From positions 930,001-994,000 of the forward strand of contig NZ_JBEWCD010000001.1 in NCBI RefSeq assembly GCF_040530035.1: 64,000 bases of DNA. Direction: 5' to 3'. Made by a program: the position numbers and the translations under genes. This stretch comes from Roseibium sp. HPY-6. GTDB lineage: Bacteria > Pseudomonadota > Alphaproteobacteria > Rhizobiales > Stappiaceae. This document shows positions 1-7,373 of this stretch, one piece after another; within the stretch, counting starts at the first letter, position 1, and the number at the start of each line of letters is the position of its first letter. The notes below the pieces were generated by a model, which saw only the letters and a program-made list of their open reading frames with translations, was not told the DNA's origin and made no database searches.

Positions 1-160
1 GAACGTCCTTACAGTGAACATGAGAGTTACGGAGCCAGGCGACTGGATCCGTGTTGTGACCGCGGTTCCGATCCCAGCGGCATTGCCGCTGATGGGTGGC
101 GCGCTCGCGGGCCTCGGTTTCCTCGGATGGCGTCGGAAACGCTCTTCCACGGCGGCATAA
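1..160 (+). CDS. C-terminal end of a VPLPA-CTERM surface or exported protein (partial)
   Basis: The reading frame is open from the left edge to TAA at 158-160. Its end reads VPIPAALPLMGG, then a hydrophobic AGLGFLGW stretch, then the basic tail RRKRSS. This tripartite layout (VPxPA motif, transmembrane helix, Arg cluster) is the VPLPA/PEP-CTERM sorting signal that exosortase systems of Gram-negative bacteria recognise. The functional part of the protein lies outside the window, so its role is unknown. A rho-independent terminator follows 27 bases after the stop, which supports this as a real gene end. Confidence 0.8.
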   Translation, partial: NVLTVNMRVTEPGDWIRVVTAVPIPAALPLMGGALAGLGFLGWRRKRSSTAA

Positions 161-186
161 TTCCGCTTCATCAACGAAAAAACTTC

Positions 187-212
187 AGCGGCCCTCACGG
201 GCCGCTTTTGCT
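187..212 (+). terminator. Rho-independent terminator after the VPLPA-CTERM gene
   Basis: AGCGGCCC and GGGCCGCT form a perfect 8-bp stem around a TCAC loop, followed by TTTT. Confidence 0.8.
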
Positions 213-637
213 TTGTACTGTTTTCCAGTTTGGCAAACAGCCTCGCCAAGACCAGCTGTCGCGAATGACACGATCGGCCTATTCCATTGCTTACTTCAAC
301 TAGCTGACCTTGCTTTGTATGATGGCGCTATCGCCAAAATGACGGCCCATGTTTGTGGGGCTGGGCATAAAAAGTTAAGCACAGAAATACACTCCAACAT
401 AAGACGATCCCGTACTCTTTTTCGTTCGCGGCGTACGAAGTTTCTACAATCCGTAAACATCTTGTGCGCGCGCCCTGAGCGCCCTTTCCAGGGGCGACCT
501 GGATCGTGCCTGAATTCGGACAGCACAGGCACAGAACAAAGTGTTCGACGTCTCACGGCGTCTCACGTTCCCGCTCCGTTCACGGCGCACAAGATGCGCA
601 AAACACGTATTCTCATAACAAATTCAGAGAGATAGTT
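213..637. other. Intergenic stretch, no supported gene
   Basis: Open frames on both strands here lack a ribosome binding site and encode low-complexity, Arg/Ser-rich translations that resemble no family I know. I see no clear RNA or repeat structure between the terminator and the tRNA. Confidence 0.5.
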
Positions 638-713
<76 letters not shown>

Positions 714-1070
714 ATCATCGCAATTCCGCCCTGGTGGCGGCGAAGCGGAGTGCGCCGTATATAATGCGCGCCTGCTCCCTGCAACAGTCATTGTGACATT
801 TTTCTATCATCCCGGCCATGCAGTTTTTGCAAGGGCCGTCGAAACCGCGGTCGCCAAGCACAAATCGGCCTTCATTTGGTGAGCGAAGGAAATATTTAAA
901 AACATCACGCATCTTTTGCGCAATAATCGAAATTTGGGGTTGACCGGTTCTGAGCGTCTCACTAGTGTGCGCCGCGTCGAGACCGGGTGGTATCGGCAGG
1001 TTTGAAACGGCAGCGCCTGAGGGTCGTGCCTTTAAAAGCCAAATCAAGCAAGGGTCTCAGTGACCTGCAG
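714..1070. other. Region between tRNA-Lys and the ilv leader
   Basis: No convincing coding sequence is present. An open minus-strand frame runs through it but has no ribosome binding site and no family resemblance. It probably holds the promoter for the ilv leader transcript. Confidence 0.5.
940..968 (+). promoter_or_regulatory. Possible promoter of the ilv leader-ilvIH transcript
   Basis: TTGACC at 940-945 and TAGTGT at 963-968 are separated by 17 bases, fitting a vegetative -35/-10 pair. The -10 match is weak. The position, about 120 bases before the leader peptide start, is reasonable for an attenuated operon. Inference only. Confidence 0.35.
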
Positions 1071-1090
1071 TATCGAAGGACCGGGACGGC

Positions 1091-1147
1091 ATGATGATGT
1101 CGCTCATTCTAGTAGTGGTAGGAAAGCGCGCCTCCGCGGCGGGATAA
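1091..1147 (+). CDS. ilv leader peptide (attenuator peptide)
   Basis: An 18-residue frame, MMMSLILVVVGKRASAAG, starts at 1091 behind CGAAGGA (1074-1080). It carries an uninterrupted Leu-Ile-Leu-Val-Val-Val run, the three end products of the pathway started by the downstream acetolactate synthase. It is followed by alternative stems and a terminator before ilvI. Ribosome stalling at these codons when branched-chain aminoacyl-tRNA is scarce would favour the antiterminated fold. The three consecutive ATGs leave the exact start open. The peptide is read directly from the sequence; the mechanism is by analogy with known ilv attenuators. Confidence 0.85.
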   Translation: MMMSLILVVVGKRASAAG

Positions 1148-1171
1148 CCCCGTACGGACAGGATGGCGCGC
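1126..1171 (+). promoter_or_regulatory. Alternative stem of the ilv attenuator
   Basis: GCGCGCC (1126-1132), inside the leader peptide's last third, is perfectly complementary to GGCGCGC (1165-1171), immediately upstream of the terminator hairpin. A ribosome stalled on the Leu/Ile/Val codons just before 1126 would affect this pairing. The switching role is inferred. Confidence 0.5.
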
Positions 1172-1174
1172 GAT

Positions 1175-1200
1175 CAAGGCTCCCCAAGGGGCCTTTTTTT
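1175..1200 (+). terminator. Attenuator terminator before ilvI
   Basis: AAGGCTCC and GGGGCCTT form an 8-bp stem with one T-G pair around CCAA, followed by a run of T. It lies between the leader peptide and ilvI with no gene ending just before it, as expected of an attenuator. Confidence 0.8.
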
Positions 1201-1319
1201 GTATCCGCCTCCTGAAATCGCTGCTGCCTCTCCGTATCTTGATGCTACAGGGCTGAAACCGACATAAACAAAATACGAGCCAGGCCTAATAACGGGCCAT
1301 GAACCGCAAGGACACTAAG

Positions 1320-3095
1320 ATGACACGGGAAATGACCGGCGCCGAAATGGTCATACAGGCGCTGAAAGACCAGGGAGTTGATACGATCTTCGGCTACCCG
1401 GGCGGTGCAGTGCTTCCCATTTACGACGAGATCATCCAGCAGGAAGGCCTGGAGCATATTCTCGTGCGCCACGAGCAGGGTGCCGGCCACGCGGCCGAAG
1501 GCTATGCCCGCTCCACGGGCAAACCGGGCATTGCCCTCGTCACCTCCGGCCCGGGCGCAACCAACATGGTGACGGCCCTGACGGATGCCATGATGGACTC
1601 CATTCCCCTCGTGTGCATCTCCGGCCAGGTGCCGACCCACCTTATCGGCAACGACGCCTTCCAGGAATGCGACACTGTCGGCATCACCCGCCCGTGCACC
1701 AAGCACAACTGGCTTGTGCGCAACGTGGACGATCTGCCCCGTGTCCTGCACGAGGCGTTTTATGTCGCAACCTCGGGCCGTCCTGGCCCCGTTGTCGTCG
1801 ACATTCCAAAGGACGTCCAGTTTGCCACCGGCACATATCAGGGCCCGACACCGAACCCGGCGGCAGCCCACAAAAGCTATCGCCCGCAGCTGAAAGGTGA
1901 CGCTGCGTCCATAAGGCAGGCCGCCGAAATGATGGCCGCAGCAAAGAAGCCGGTTCTCTATACCGGTGGCGGTGTCATCAATTCAGGGACACACGCCTGT
2001 CAGTTGTTGCGCGAACTCGTGTCGCTGACCGGTTTCCCGATCACCTCCACATTGATGGGCCTCGGCGCTTATCCGGCTTCCGGTGACAACTGGCTCGGTA
2101 TGCTGGGCATGCACGGCACCTATGAAGCAAACATGGTGATGCATGACTGCGACCTGATGGTGTGTATCGGTGCGCGTTTCGACGACCGTATCACCGGTCG
2201 CACCGACGCGTTCTCGCCGAACTCGCGCAAGATCCACATCGACATCGACCCCTCGTCGATCAACAAGACGATCAATGCCGACCTGCCGATCATCGGCGAT
2301 GTCGGGCATGTTCTGGAAGATCTGGTCCGGATCTGGCGATCGTCCTCGCTGAAGGCTGATGCGGCCGCGATGAAGGACTGGTGGCAGCAGATCGATGCAT
2401 GGCGCGCCCGCAACTCGCTCGCCTACAAGCCCAACAATGACGTCATCATGCCGCAATATGCGATCCAGCGGCTCTATGAACTCACAAAACACCGCAAGAC
2501 CTTCATTTCCACGGAAGTCGGCCAGCACCAGATGTGGGCGGCTCAGTTCTATGGCTTCGAGGAGCCGAACCGGTGGCTGACATCGGGCGGCCTCGGAACG
2601 ATGGGCTATGGTCTGCCGGCGGCGATCGGCGCGCAGGTGGCGCATCGCGATGCGCTCTGTGTCGATATCGCCGGCGATGCCTCGATCCTGATGAACATCC
2701 AGGAAATGTCGACGGCGGTCCAGTTTGGCCTTCCGGTCAAGGTGTTCATCCTCAACAACCAGTACATGGGCATGGTCCGCCAGTGGCAGCAGCTCTTGCA
2801 CGGCAACAGGCTCTCCCACTCCTACACCGACAGCCTGCCTGATTTCGTCAAGCTGGCCGATGCCTATGGCGGTGTCGGCATTCGCGTGGAAAAACCGGGG
2901 GATCTGGACGGCGCGATCGAAGAGATGATCTCCGTCGACAAGCCGGTGCTGTTCGATTGCCGGGTGGCCAACCTTGCCAACTGCTTCCCGATGATCCCTT
3001 CGGGCAAGGCCCACAACGAAATGCTGTTGCCGGACGAAGCCAATGACGAGGCGGTCGCCAACGCGATCAGCGCCGAAGGCAAATCGCTCGTTTAA
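1320..3095 (+). CDS. ilvI: Acetolactate synthase, large (catalytic) subunit
   Basis: This ThDP- and FAD-dependent enzyme condenses two pyruvates to acetolactate, or pyruvate with 2-oxobutyrate, the first common step of Val/Leu/Ile synthesis. The protein is 591 residues, as usual for IlvB/IlvI. Near the N-terminus are GYPGGAVLPIYDEI and RHEQGAGHAAEGYAR with the ThDP-activating Glu. TSGPGATN follows. The C-terminal ThDP-Mg motif runs from GDASILMN to LNNQYMGMVRQW. The ATG at 1320 is chosen because AAGGA (1308-1312) sits 7 bases before it; the upstream in-frame ATG at 1299 has no such site. ilvH follows 26 bases downstream. Control is probably by the leader and terminator upstream. Confidence 0.97.
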   Translation: MTREMTGAEMVIQALKDQGVDTIFGYPGGAVLPIYDEIIQQEGLEHILVRHEQGAGHAAEGYARSTGKPGIALVTSGPGATNMVTALTDAMMDSIPLVCISGQVPTHLIGNDAFQECDTVGITRPCTKHNWLVRNVDDLPRVLHEAFYVATSGRPGPVVVDIPKDVQFATGTYQGPTPNPAAAHKSYRPQLKGDAASIRQAAEMMAAAKKPVLYTGGGVINSGTHACQLLRELVSLTGFPITSTLMGLGAYPASGDNWLGMLGMHGTYEANMVMHDCDLMVCIGARFDDRITGRTDAFSPNSRKIHIDIDPSSINKTINADLPIIGDVGHVLEDLVRIWRSSSLKADAAAMKDWWQQIDAWRARNSLAYKPNNDVIMPQYAIQRLYELTKHRKTFISTEVGQHQMWAAQFYGFEEPNRWLTSGGLGTMGYGLPAAIGAQVAHRDALCVDIAGDASILMNIQEMSTAVQFGLPVKVFILNNQYMGMVRQWQQLLHGNRLSHSYTDSLPDFVKLADAYGGVGIRVEKPGDLDGAIEEMISVDKPVLFDCRVANLANCFPMIPSGKAHNEMLLPDEANDEAVANAISAEGKSLV

Positions 3096-3121
3096 GGTCA
3101 GGCAAGAAGGACACTTTGAAT

Positions 3122-3694
3122 ATGAACGCACAGAATGTGGATGCGCCTTCCGCCTATTTCCTGGCCGAAGTCAGCAACGAAATCGAAACCCACACCCTAT
3201 CGCTACTCGTCGACAACGAACCGGGCGTCCTCGCCCGCGTGATCGGGCTTTTCTCCGGGCGCGGCTACAACATCGACAGCCTCACCGTGTCGGAAACCGA
3301 ACATGAGCGGCACTTGTCGCGGATCACCATCGTGACCACGGGTACACCGATGATCATCGAACAGATCCGCCACCAGCTTGACCGGCTGGTTCCCGTCCAT
3401 CGCGTGACCGACCTCACCGTTCGCGCCCGCCGCGCCAACCAGGACAAACCGCTGGAGCGGGAACTTGCCCTGATCAAGGTGGCCGGTGATGGCGACAAGC
3501 GGCTGGAAGCGTTGCGTCTCGGCGATGCGTTCCGCGCGACGGTGATCGATGCAACCACGGAGCATTTCGTCTTTGAAATCACGGGCCGCACGTCCAAGAT
3601 CGAGCAGTTCATCGCGATCATGAAACCGCTCGGCCTTGTCGAGGTTTCCCGCACCGGCGTCGCCGCCGTACAGCGGGGTCCGGAAGGGCTTTAA
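3122..3694 (+). CDS. ilvH: Acetolactate synthase, small (regulatory) subunit
   Basis: The ACT-domain subunit activates IlvI and confers valine feedback inhibition. The N-terminal ACT domain starts at HTLSLLVDNEPGVLARVIGL, with GRGYNIDSLTV and the adjoining region typical of IlvH/IlvN. The C-terminal half has the IlvH-type EHFVFEITG and KIEQFIAIMKPLG segments. At about 190 residues it is slightly longer than the E. coli protein because of a short N-terminal extension. The ATG at 3122 follows AAGAAGGA by about 10 bases; a TTG six bases earlier is too close to that site. It ends the ilvI operon, before a strong terminator. Confidence 0.96.
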   Translation: MNAQNVDAPSAYFLAEVSNEIETHTLSLLVDNEPGVLARVIGLFSGRGYNIDSLTVSETEHERHLSRITIVTTGTPMIIEQIRHQLDRLVPVHRVTDLTVRARRANQDKPLERELALIKVAGDGDKRLEALRLGDAFRATVIDATTEHFVFEITGRTSKIEQFIAIMKPLGLVEVSRTGVAAVQRGPEGL

Positions 3695-3719
3695 GCACTT
3701 CATTTGTGGAAACACCCGA

Positions 3720-3749
3720 ACCCGCCGCACCCGTGTGGCGGGTCTTTTT
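3720..3749 (+). terminator. Rho-independent terminator of ilvIH
   Basis: An 11-bp stem (ACCCGCCGCAC against GTGTGGCGGGT, one G-T pair) is followed by CTTTTT. Confidence 0.9.
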
Positions 3750-4426
3750 ATACCCTGCCTTCCGCCAAGATGACCTCATCCTGAGGAGGCCTGGCGGGCT
3801 TCCCGTCTCCCTGCGATTAGATCCGGGCCCACCGCCCCCGGATCTCCGCTGCGCTTTTTCCGGGTGACGAACACGGCTGTTTTTTCTACTGCGCCGTCAC
3901 GGACTTGATCCGGGATCCAGCCCAGGAGCTCATGACATTCATTCGAATTTGACCCCGGCTCAAGGCCGGGGCGGCACTGGTGTGAGGCGAAACATATAAG
4001 CTGTGGTCTCATCCCAGGAGGACTACTCGGTCCGCCTGGAAGGAATGGGGCTGGCACCTGACCGGCTGCCCCATTGCCGGCCTTCACGGGCAAGTCCTTC
4101 GAGACGCTTGCACGCCCATCAGGATGAAGTCTTTCGTCCATTGTCGTCATCCCGGCCAAGCGCAGCGCGAGCCGGGATCGGTAAGGCAGAGGCCTGACGG
4201 GTTTCCCATTTCCCTGCAATTTGACCCGGGCTCACCGGCCCCGGATCTCCACTGCGCTGCGTCCGGGGTGACGATTGCGATAAAAACGACGCTCCGCGCC
4301 GTGCCGGACTTGATCCGGGACCTGGGAAAAGCCGGTATCGAAACAGTTGCTGAGCACTGCCCCTTCATATTCGCTGGCCGGAGCCTTACATCCGACGGGC
4401 GTTTCTGACTAAACCGGACCACCTCA
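3750..4426. repeat. Intergenic composite of dispersed palindromic repeats (left of the NAT gene)
   Basis: No gene is supported. The stretch is built from short GC-rich palindromic modules that recur elsewhere in the window: CTCATCC(T)GAGGAGG-type ends, GACTTGATCCGGGATCC, CCCCGGCTCAAGGCCGGGG, and CGTCATCCCGGCCAAGCGCAG. Bases 3862-3979 repeat directly at 5490-5607, and 3796-3855 repeat inverted at 5381-5442. These look like REP/RIME-type intergenic elements of alphaproteobacteria. No transposase is present. Confidence 0.75.
3862..3979 (+). repeat. Direct repeat copy 1 (118 bases), pair at 5490-5607
   Basis: It runs from GGGTGACGAACACGGCTGT to CCGGGGCGGCACTG and matches 5490-5607 along its whole length with scattered substitutions. 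Both copies are exactly 118 bases. It includes a CCCCGGCTCAAGGCCGGGG palindrome. Confidence 0.85.
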
Positions 4427-5233
4427 ATGCCCTTTGATCTTGCCACTTACTTCAACCGCATCGGCCTTGAAACCTGCACGGCAGATCTCAACGGGCTGAA
4501 GCGACTGCAGGCGGCGCAGATCGGTGCAATACCGTTTGAGAACGTATTGCCATTTCTTGGAAAGGTGCCCGAGCTTGAACCCGAAAGCCTCTGGCAAAAG
4601 CTCGTTCTTGAGAAATGCGGAGGTTATTGCTTTGAGGTGAATACTCTCCTTGGTCAGGCTCTCCATGCGCTCGGCTTCCCCAACCGCCAGGTATTGGCAC
4701 GTGTGCGCATGGGCGAAGAAGAAGGCGGCGCCAGAACGCATCTTGCCTTTGTGGTTCCGCTTGAAGGAGACGAATGGCTGGTTGACGCCGGCTTCGGCGG
4801 TCAGGCACCGGCCGAGCCTGTGAAGATCTCTACCAATGAAGAACAGCAAATCCGCGACCAGGTCTACCGGATACGGTTTGAAGCTTCTTCAGGCGAGCAT
4901 GTCCTGGAGCGCAAGACCGACGAGGGCTGGTTTCCGCTCTATGGTTTTGACGGCGTCGCCGTGCGTCAGGCCGACATCGACGCCTCCAACTTCGTGTGCG
5001 CCGCCTCGCCGCAACAGTCCTTTGCCGGTAGCATGAAATTCTACCGCCTGACAGATGACGGCTTCATCAGCTTCCTTGATGGCCGCGCGCGCAAGATTTC
5101 GGGAGACCAGAAACAGGACTGGCAGATCGGGACTGCGGAAGACCTGGCGACGTTCATGAAAAAGGACTTGGAGCTTGGGTACGACGACGCGACCATTCGC
5201 GCAATCGCCGACCGGCTGAGTGCCATGCTCTAA
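4427..5233 (+). CDS. Arylamine N-acetyltransferase
   Basis: The enzyme transfers acetyl from acetyl-CoA to arylamines and hydrazines by a cysteine ping-pong mechanism. The protein is 268 residues, normal for prokaryotic NAT. The catalytic triad is visible at canonical positions: Cys68 in KCGGYCFEVN, His105 in RTHLAFVV and Asp120 in WLVDAGFGG. PFENV near residue 37 is also typical. The ATG at 4427 has only a weak upstream ribosome site. The gene stands alone, flanked by intergenic repeats that share direct and inverted segments. Its physiological substrate cannot be inferred. Confidence 0.93.
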   Translation: MPFDLATYFNRIGLETCTADLNGLKRLQAAQIGAIPFENVLPFLGKVPELEPESLWQKLVLEKCGGYCFEVNTLLGQALHALGFPNRQVLARVRMGEEEGGARTHLAFVVPLEGDEWLVDAGFGGQAPAEPVKISTNEEQQIRDQVYRIRFEASSGEHVLERKTDEGWFPLYGFDGVAVRQADIDASNFVCAASPQQSFAGSMKFYRLTDDGFISFLDGRARKISGDQKQDWQIGTAEDLATFMKKDLELGYDDATIRAIADRLSAML

Positions 5234-5817
5234 GCGCCTCCAAACTGCCCTCGTCCTGAGGAGGACCGCAAGGTGCGTCTAAAAGAATGCCCGGCACGAT
5301 CAGAACATGCGGCCCATCCTTCGAGACGCGCTGGCGCGCTCCTCAGGATGAGGTTGTTCAGCCATTGTCGTCATCCCGGCCAAGCGCAGCGGAGATCCGG
5401 GGCCGGTGGGCCCGGGTCTAATCGCAGGGAGACGGGAAACCCGTGAGGTCTCAGCCTCACCGACCCCGGCTCGCGCTGCGCTTCGTCCGGGGTGACGAAC
5501 ACGGCTGTATTTTCCACAGCGCCGTCCCGGTCTTGATCCGGGACCTTGGCCAGGAACTCATGACAATCATTCGAATTTGGCCCCGGCTCAAGGCCGGGGC
5601 GGCACTGAGTATGTCGCCCTAACGTCTACGCATCACTTCATCCTGAGGAGGACCGCAAGGTCCGTCTCGAAGGATGGGCCATGTGCGCACGACCATGCGA
5701 TTTATCCTTCGAGACGCTTCTACGAACCTCCTCATGATGAGGCCCAATATCCCAGTTTCGCGGAGAACATCCCGTTTCAGGAAACGCCCCAGCAGGTCAT
5801 GAGGCCTTCAAACCGCG
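5234..5817. repeat. Intergenic composite of dispersed palindromic repeats (right of the NAT gene)
   Basis: No gene is supported. It contains two long hairpin-type modules with CCTGAGGAGG...CTCCTCAGGATGAGG-like ends (about 5250-5352 and 5638-5742). It also holds an inverted copy of 3796-3855 (5381-5442) and the second copy of the 118-base direct repeat (5490-5607). Confidence 0.75.
5490..5607 (+). repeat. Direct repeat copy 2 (118 bases), pair at 3862-3979
   Basis: Same length and orientation as 3862-3979. Shared landmarks are GACGAACACGGCTGT, TCATTCGAATTTG and CTCAAGGCCGGGGCGGCACTG, in the same order. Confidence 0.85.
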
Positions 5818-6300
5818 TCACTTATAAAACCCCTCCCGCAGATTTATGCCGTGTTCCACAAAGCCTTTCAGGGAGCACAGCATCTGCGTCCAGCCTTCGC
5901 AATTTCCGTAGGAGGCCTCGAGGCCGCCCTTGGTGTCGCGCCAGCCTTCTTCGCTGATGGTTACCAGCGTCCGGCCGCCGTCAAGCGGTTCGAAAGCCAT
6001 GGTGACGGTGGTGTCGTAACCGGCCGGCTCCGGGATTTCGCCTGTCGAACTGACCTCACCGCTCTCCTGCGCGGCCCACCTCAATACAATGAGGCTGTCT
6101 TTCTCGACCCGGTCGACCATGACCGGGAATCGGCCCGGAAATTCGGCAAAGGACCAATTGACAGTCGCGCCGGGCTCAATGCGCCCATCGGCGCCGCCGG
6201 TCGTGAAGTAGCCTGACAGACGATCCGGATTGACGACGGCCTCGAAGACTTCGGAAACCGGCTTGTTTATCCTGCCGGCGATCTTGAACGACAATGCCAT
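5818..6300 (-). CDS. SRPBCC (AHSA1/START-type) domain protein
   Basis: A 160-residue single-domain protein of the AHSA1 group: FKIAGRINKPVSEVFEAVVNPDRLSGYF at the N-terminus, a central beta region with VNWSFAEFPGRFPV, and C-terminal EGWTQMLCSLKGFVEHG. These helix-grip folds bind hydrophobic ligands; no catalytic residues can be assigned. The ATG at 6300 is chosen for GGAGGAAG immediately upstream; a GTG 12 bases earlier overlaps that site. A second SRPBCC gene ends 22 bases before this start on the same strand, and an ArsR regulator is divergent. This arrangement is common in alphaproteobacteria. Confidence 0.85.
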   Translation of the reverse strand: MALSFKIAGRINKPVSEVFEAVVNPDRLSGYFTTGGADGRIEPGATVNWSFAEFPGRFPVMVDRVEKDSLIVLRWAAQESGEVSSTGEIPEPAGYDTTVTMAFEPLDGGRTLVTISEEGWRDTKGGLEASYGNCEGWTQMLCSLKGFVEHGINLREGFYK

Positions 6301-6321
6301 GTCTTCCTCCACAGTCTTCAG

Positions 6322-6738
6322 TCATTGTGCCTCCGCACGGGCGGAAAGGGTGTTGAGGTGATGTTGCCAGCCGCCACGATGTGCGCTGACAAGCTCCGCC
6401 CGTGAAGTTTCCGGCGCGCCGCTCCAGCCGCGATGGGCAAGGACGATAAGACTTCCCTCGCCATTTTCGACCAGTTGGATGGAAACCTCGGTTTCGAACC
6501 TCCAGTCATCGTCGCGCCAGCTGAGCCTCAACAGGTGCGGCGGCTCGATCTTTAGTACCTGCCCCCGCGTGTGGTGCTGGCCGGCATTGTCCCGCCACGG
6601 TTCGTAAAAGGTCCCACCCTCATGTGGTTCCAGAAGTACACCGTCTCCCCACCACAAGTTCGGCCGGATCAAGGTTTTCCAGACTTTCACAACCGGAACG
6701 GCACAGCTCTGCTCAAGCATTAGCTCATCATCGCGCAT
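6322..6738 (-). CDS. SRPBCC (AHSA1/START-type) domain protein
   Basis: A 138-residue member of the same fold: EQSCAVPVVKVWKTLIRPNLWWGD, GGTFYEPWRD, LSWRDDDWRFETEVSIQL, and a final helix with GGWQHHLNTLSARAEAQ. It heads a two-gene minus-strand unit with the downstream SRPBCC gene. It starts about 40 bases from a perfect palindrome that overlaps the divergent arsR start, so the ArsR protein probably controls both directions. Ligand unknown. Confidence 0.85.
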   Translation of the reverse strand: MRDDELMLEQSCAVPVVKVWKTLIRPNLWWGDGVLLEPHEGGTFYEPWRDNAGQHHTRGQVLKIEPPHLLRLSWRDDDWRFETEVSIQLVENGEGSLIVLAHRGWSGAPETSRAELVSAHRGGWQHHLNTLSARAEAQ

Positions 6739-6776
6739 TGGAACCCTTCGTGGCTTGCCTTGCGTCTTCTAATTTA

Positions 6777-6796
6777 ATGTTATAATTTTATAACAT
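6777..6796. promoter_or_regulatory. ArsR-type operator with -10 box overlapping the arsR start
   Basis: ATGTTATAA-TT-TTATAACAT is a perfect 9-2-9 inverted repeat. A TATAAT -10 hexamer (6781-6786) lies inside it, and the repeat ends on the first two bases of the downstream ATG (6795). Bound repressor would cover the promoter and the start codon. Confidence 0.75.
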
Positions 6797-7130
6797 GTCA
6801 AGCGAAGATGATTCGGAAAGAATTTTCAAGGCGTTGGCGGACAAGCGCCGCCGCAGGATCCTCGATCTGTTAAAAGACAGCCCCAAAACGACGGGAACAC
6901 TCTGCGAAGAGTTTCCGGAAATCAACCGCTGCACGGTGATGCAGCACATGCGGGTTCTGGAAGCGGCGGATCTGATCATCGTGCAACGCAAGGGCCGCGA
7001 GCGCTGGAACCATCTCAACGCGCTGCCCATCAAGGAGATCCACGATCGCTGGATCGGCGACTACGCCGAAAATGCCGTCAATATTCTGTCGCGGCTCAAA
7101 TCAGACCTTGAAATGCCGGGCAGCAACTGA
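6795..7130 (+). CDS. ArsR-family winged-helix regulator
   Basis: A 111-residue HTH protein: ERIFKALADKRRRRILDLL, then TTGTLCEEFPEINRCTVMQHMRVLEAADLI as recognition region, then a basic wing VQRKGRERWNHLN. No metal-binding Cys cluster is visible (one Cys in LCEEF and one in RCTV), so it belongs with the ArsR group that partners SRPBCC proteins rather than the metal sensors. The start codon lies 9 bases after a TATAAT and has no Shine-Dalgarno site, so the mRNA is probably leaderless. Divergent from two SRPBCC genes. Confidence 0.88.
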   Translation: MSSEDDSERIFKALADKRRRRILDLLKDSPKTTGTLCEEFPEINRCTVMQHMRVLEAADLIIVQRKGRERWNHLNALPIKEIHDRWIGDYAENAVNILSRLKSDLEMPGSN

Positions 7131-7373
7131 CGCCTGCTGAACAGGCAAGACAAGAGCCGATTTTCAACGTCAGACGCCGACTTTGCAGCGCGCGGAGGGA
7201 CACAATGCCAACTTGGCTCCTCTTCCCCATGCAACGTCTGCATTGCTGGCGGAAACTCAACAATTCGTTGCCACGACGGCCTAGACGCGACACGGAACAG
7301 CGCGTATACGACACCGGCGTTCCGCGCCCTTAAAGCGCATGAAACATCTCATTCAGAAAAAGGCTCCAAGCCC

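Noticed and set aside
96..635. Long open frame at the left end running into the tRNA region
   Set aside because: It begins inside the sorting tail in another frame, crosses a terminator, has no ribosome site and resembles no protein family.
1983..3131. Long minus-strand open frame opposite ilvI
   Set aside because: Shadow of the GC-rich ilvI codon pattern; the plus-strand protein is unmistakable and the minus translation is His/Arg/Asp-rich without motifs.
3750..5817. Possible CRISPR or insertion sequence around the NAT gene
   Set aside because: The repeats are of unequal length, palindromic and mixed in orientation with no regular spacers, and there is no transposase or cas gene.
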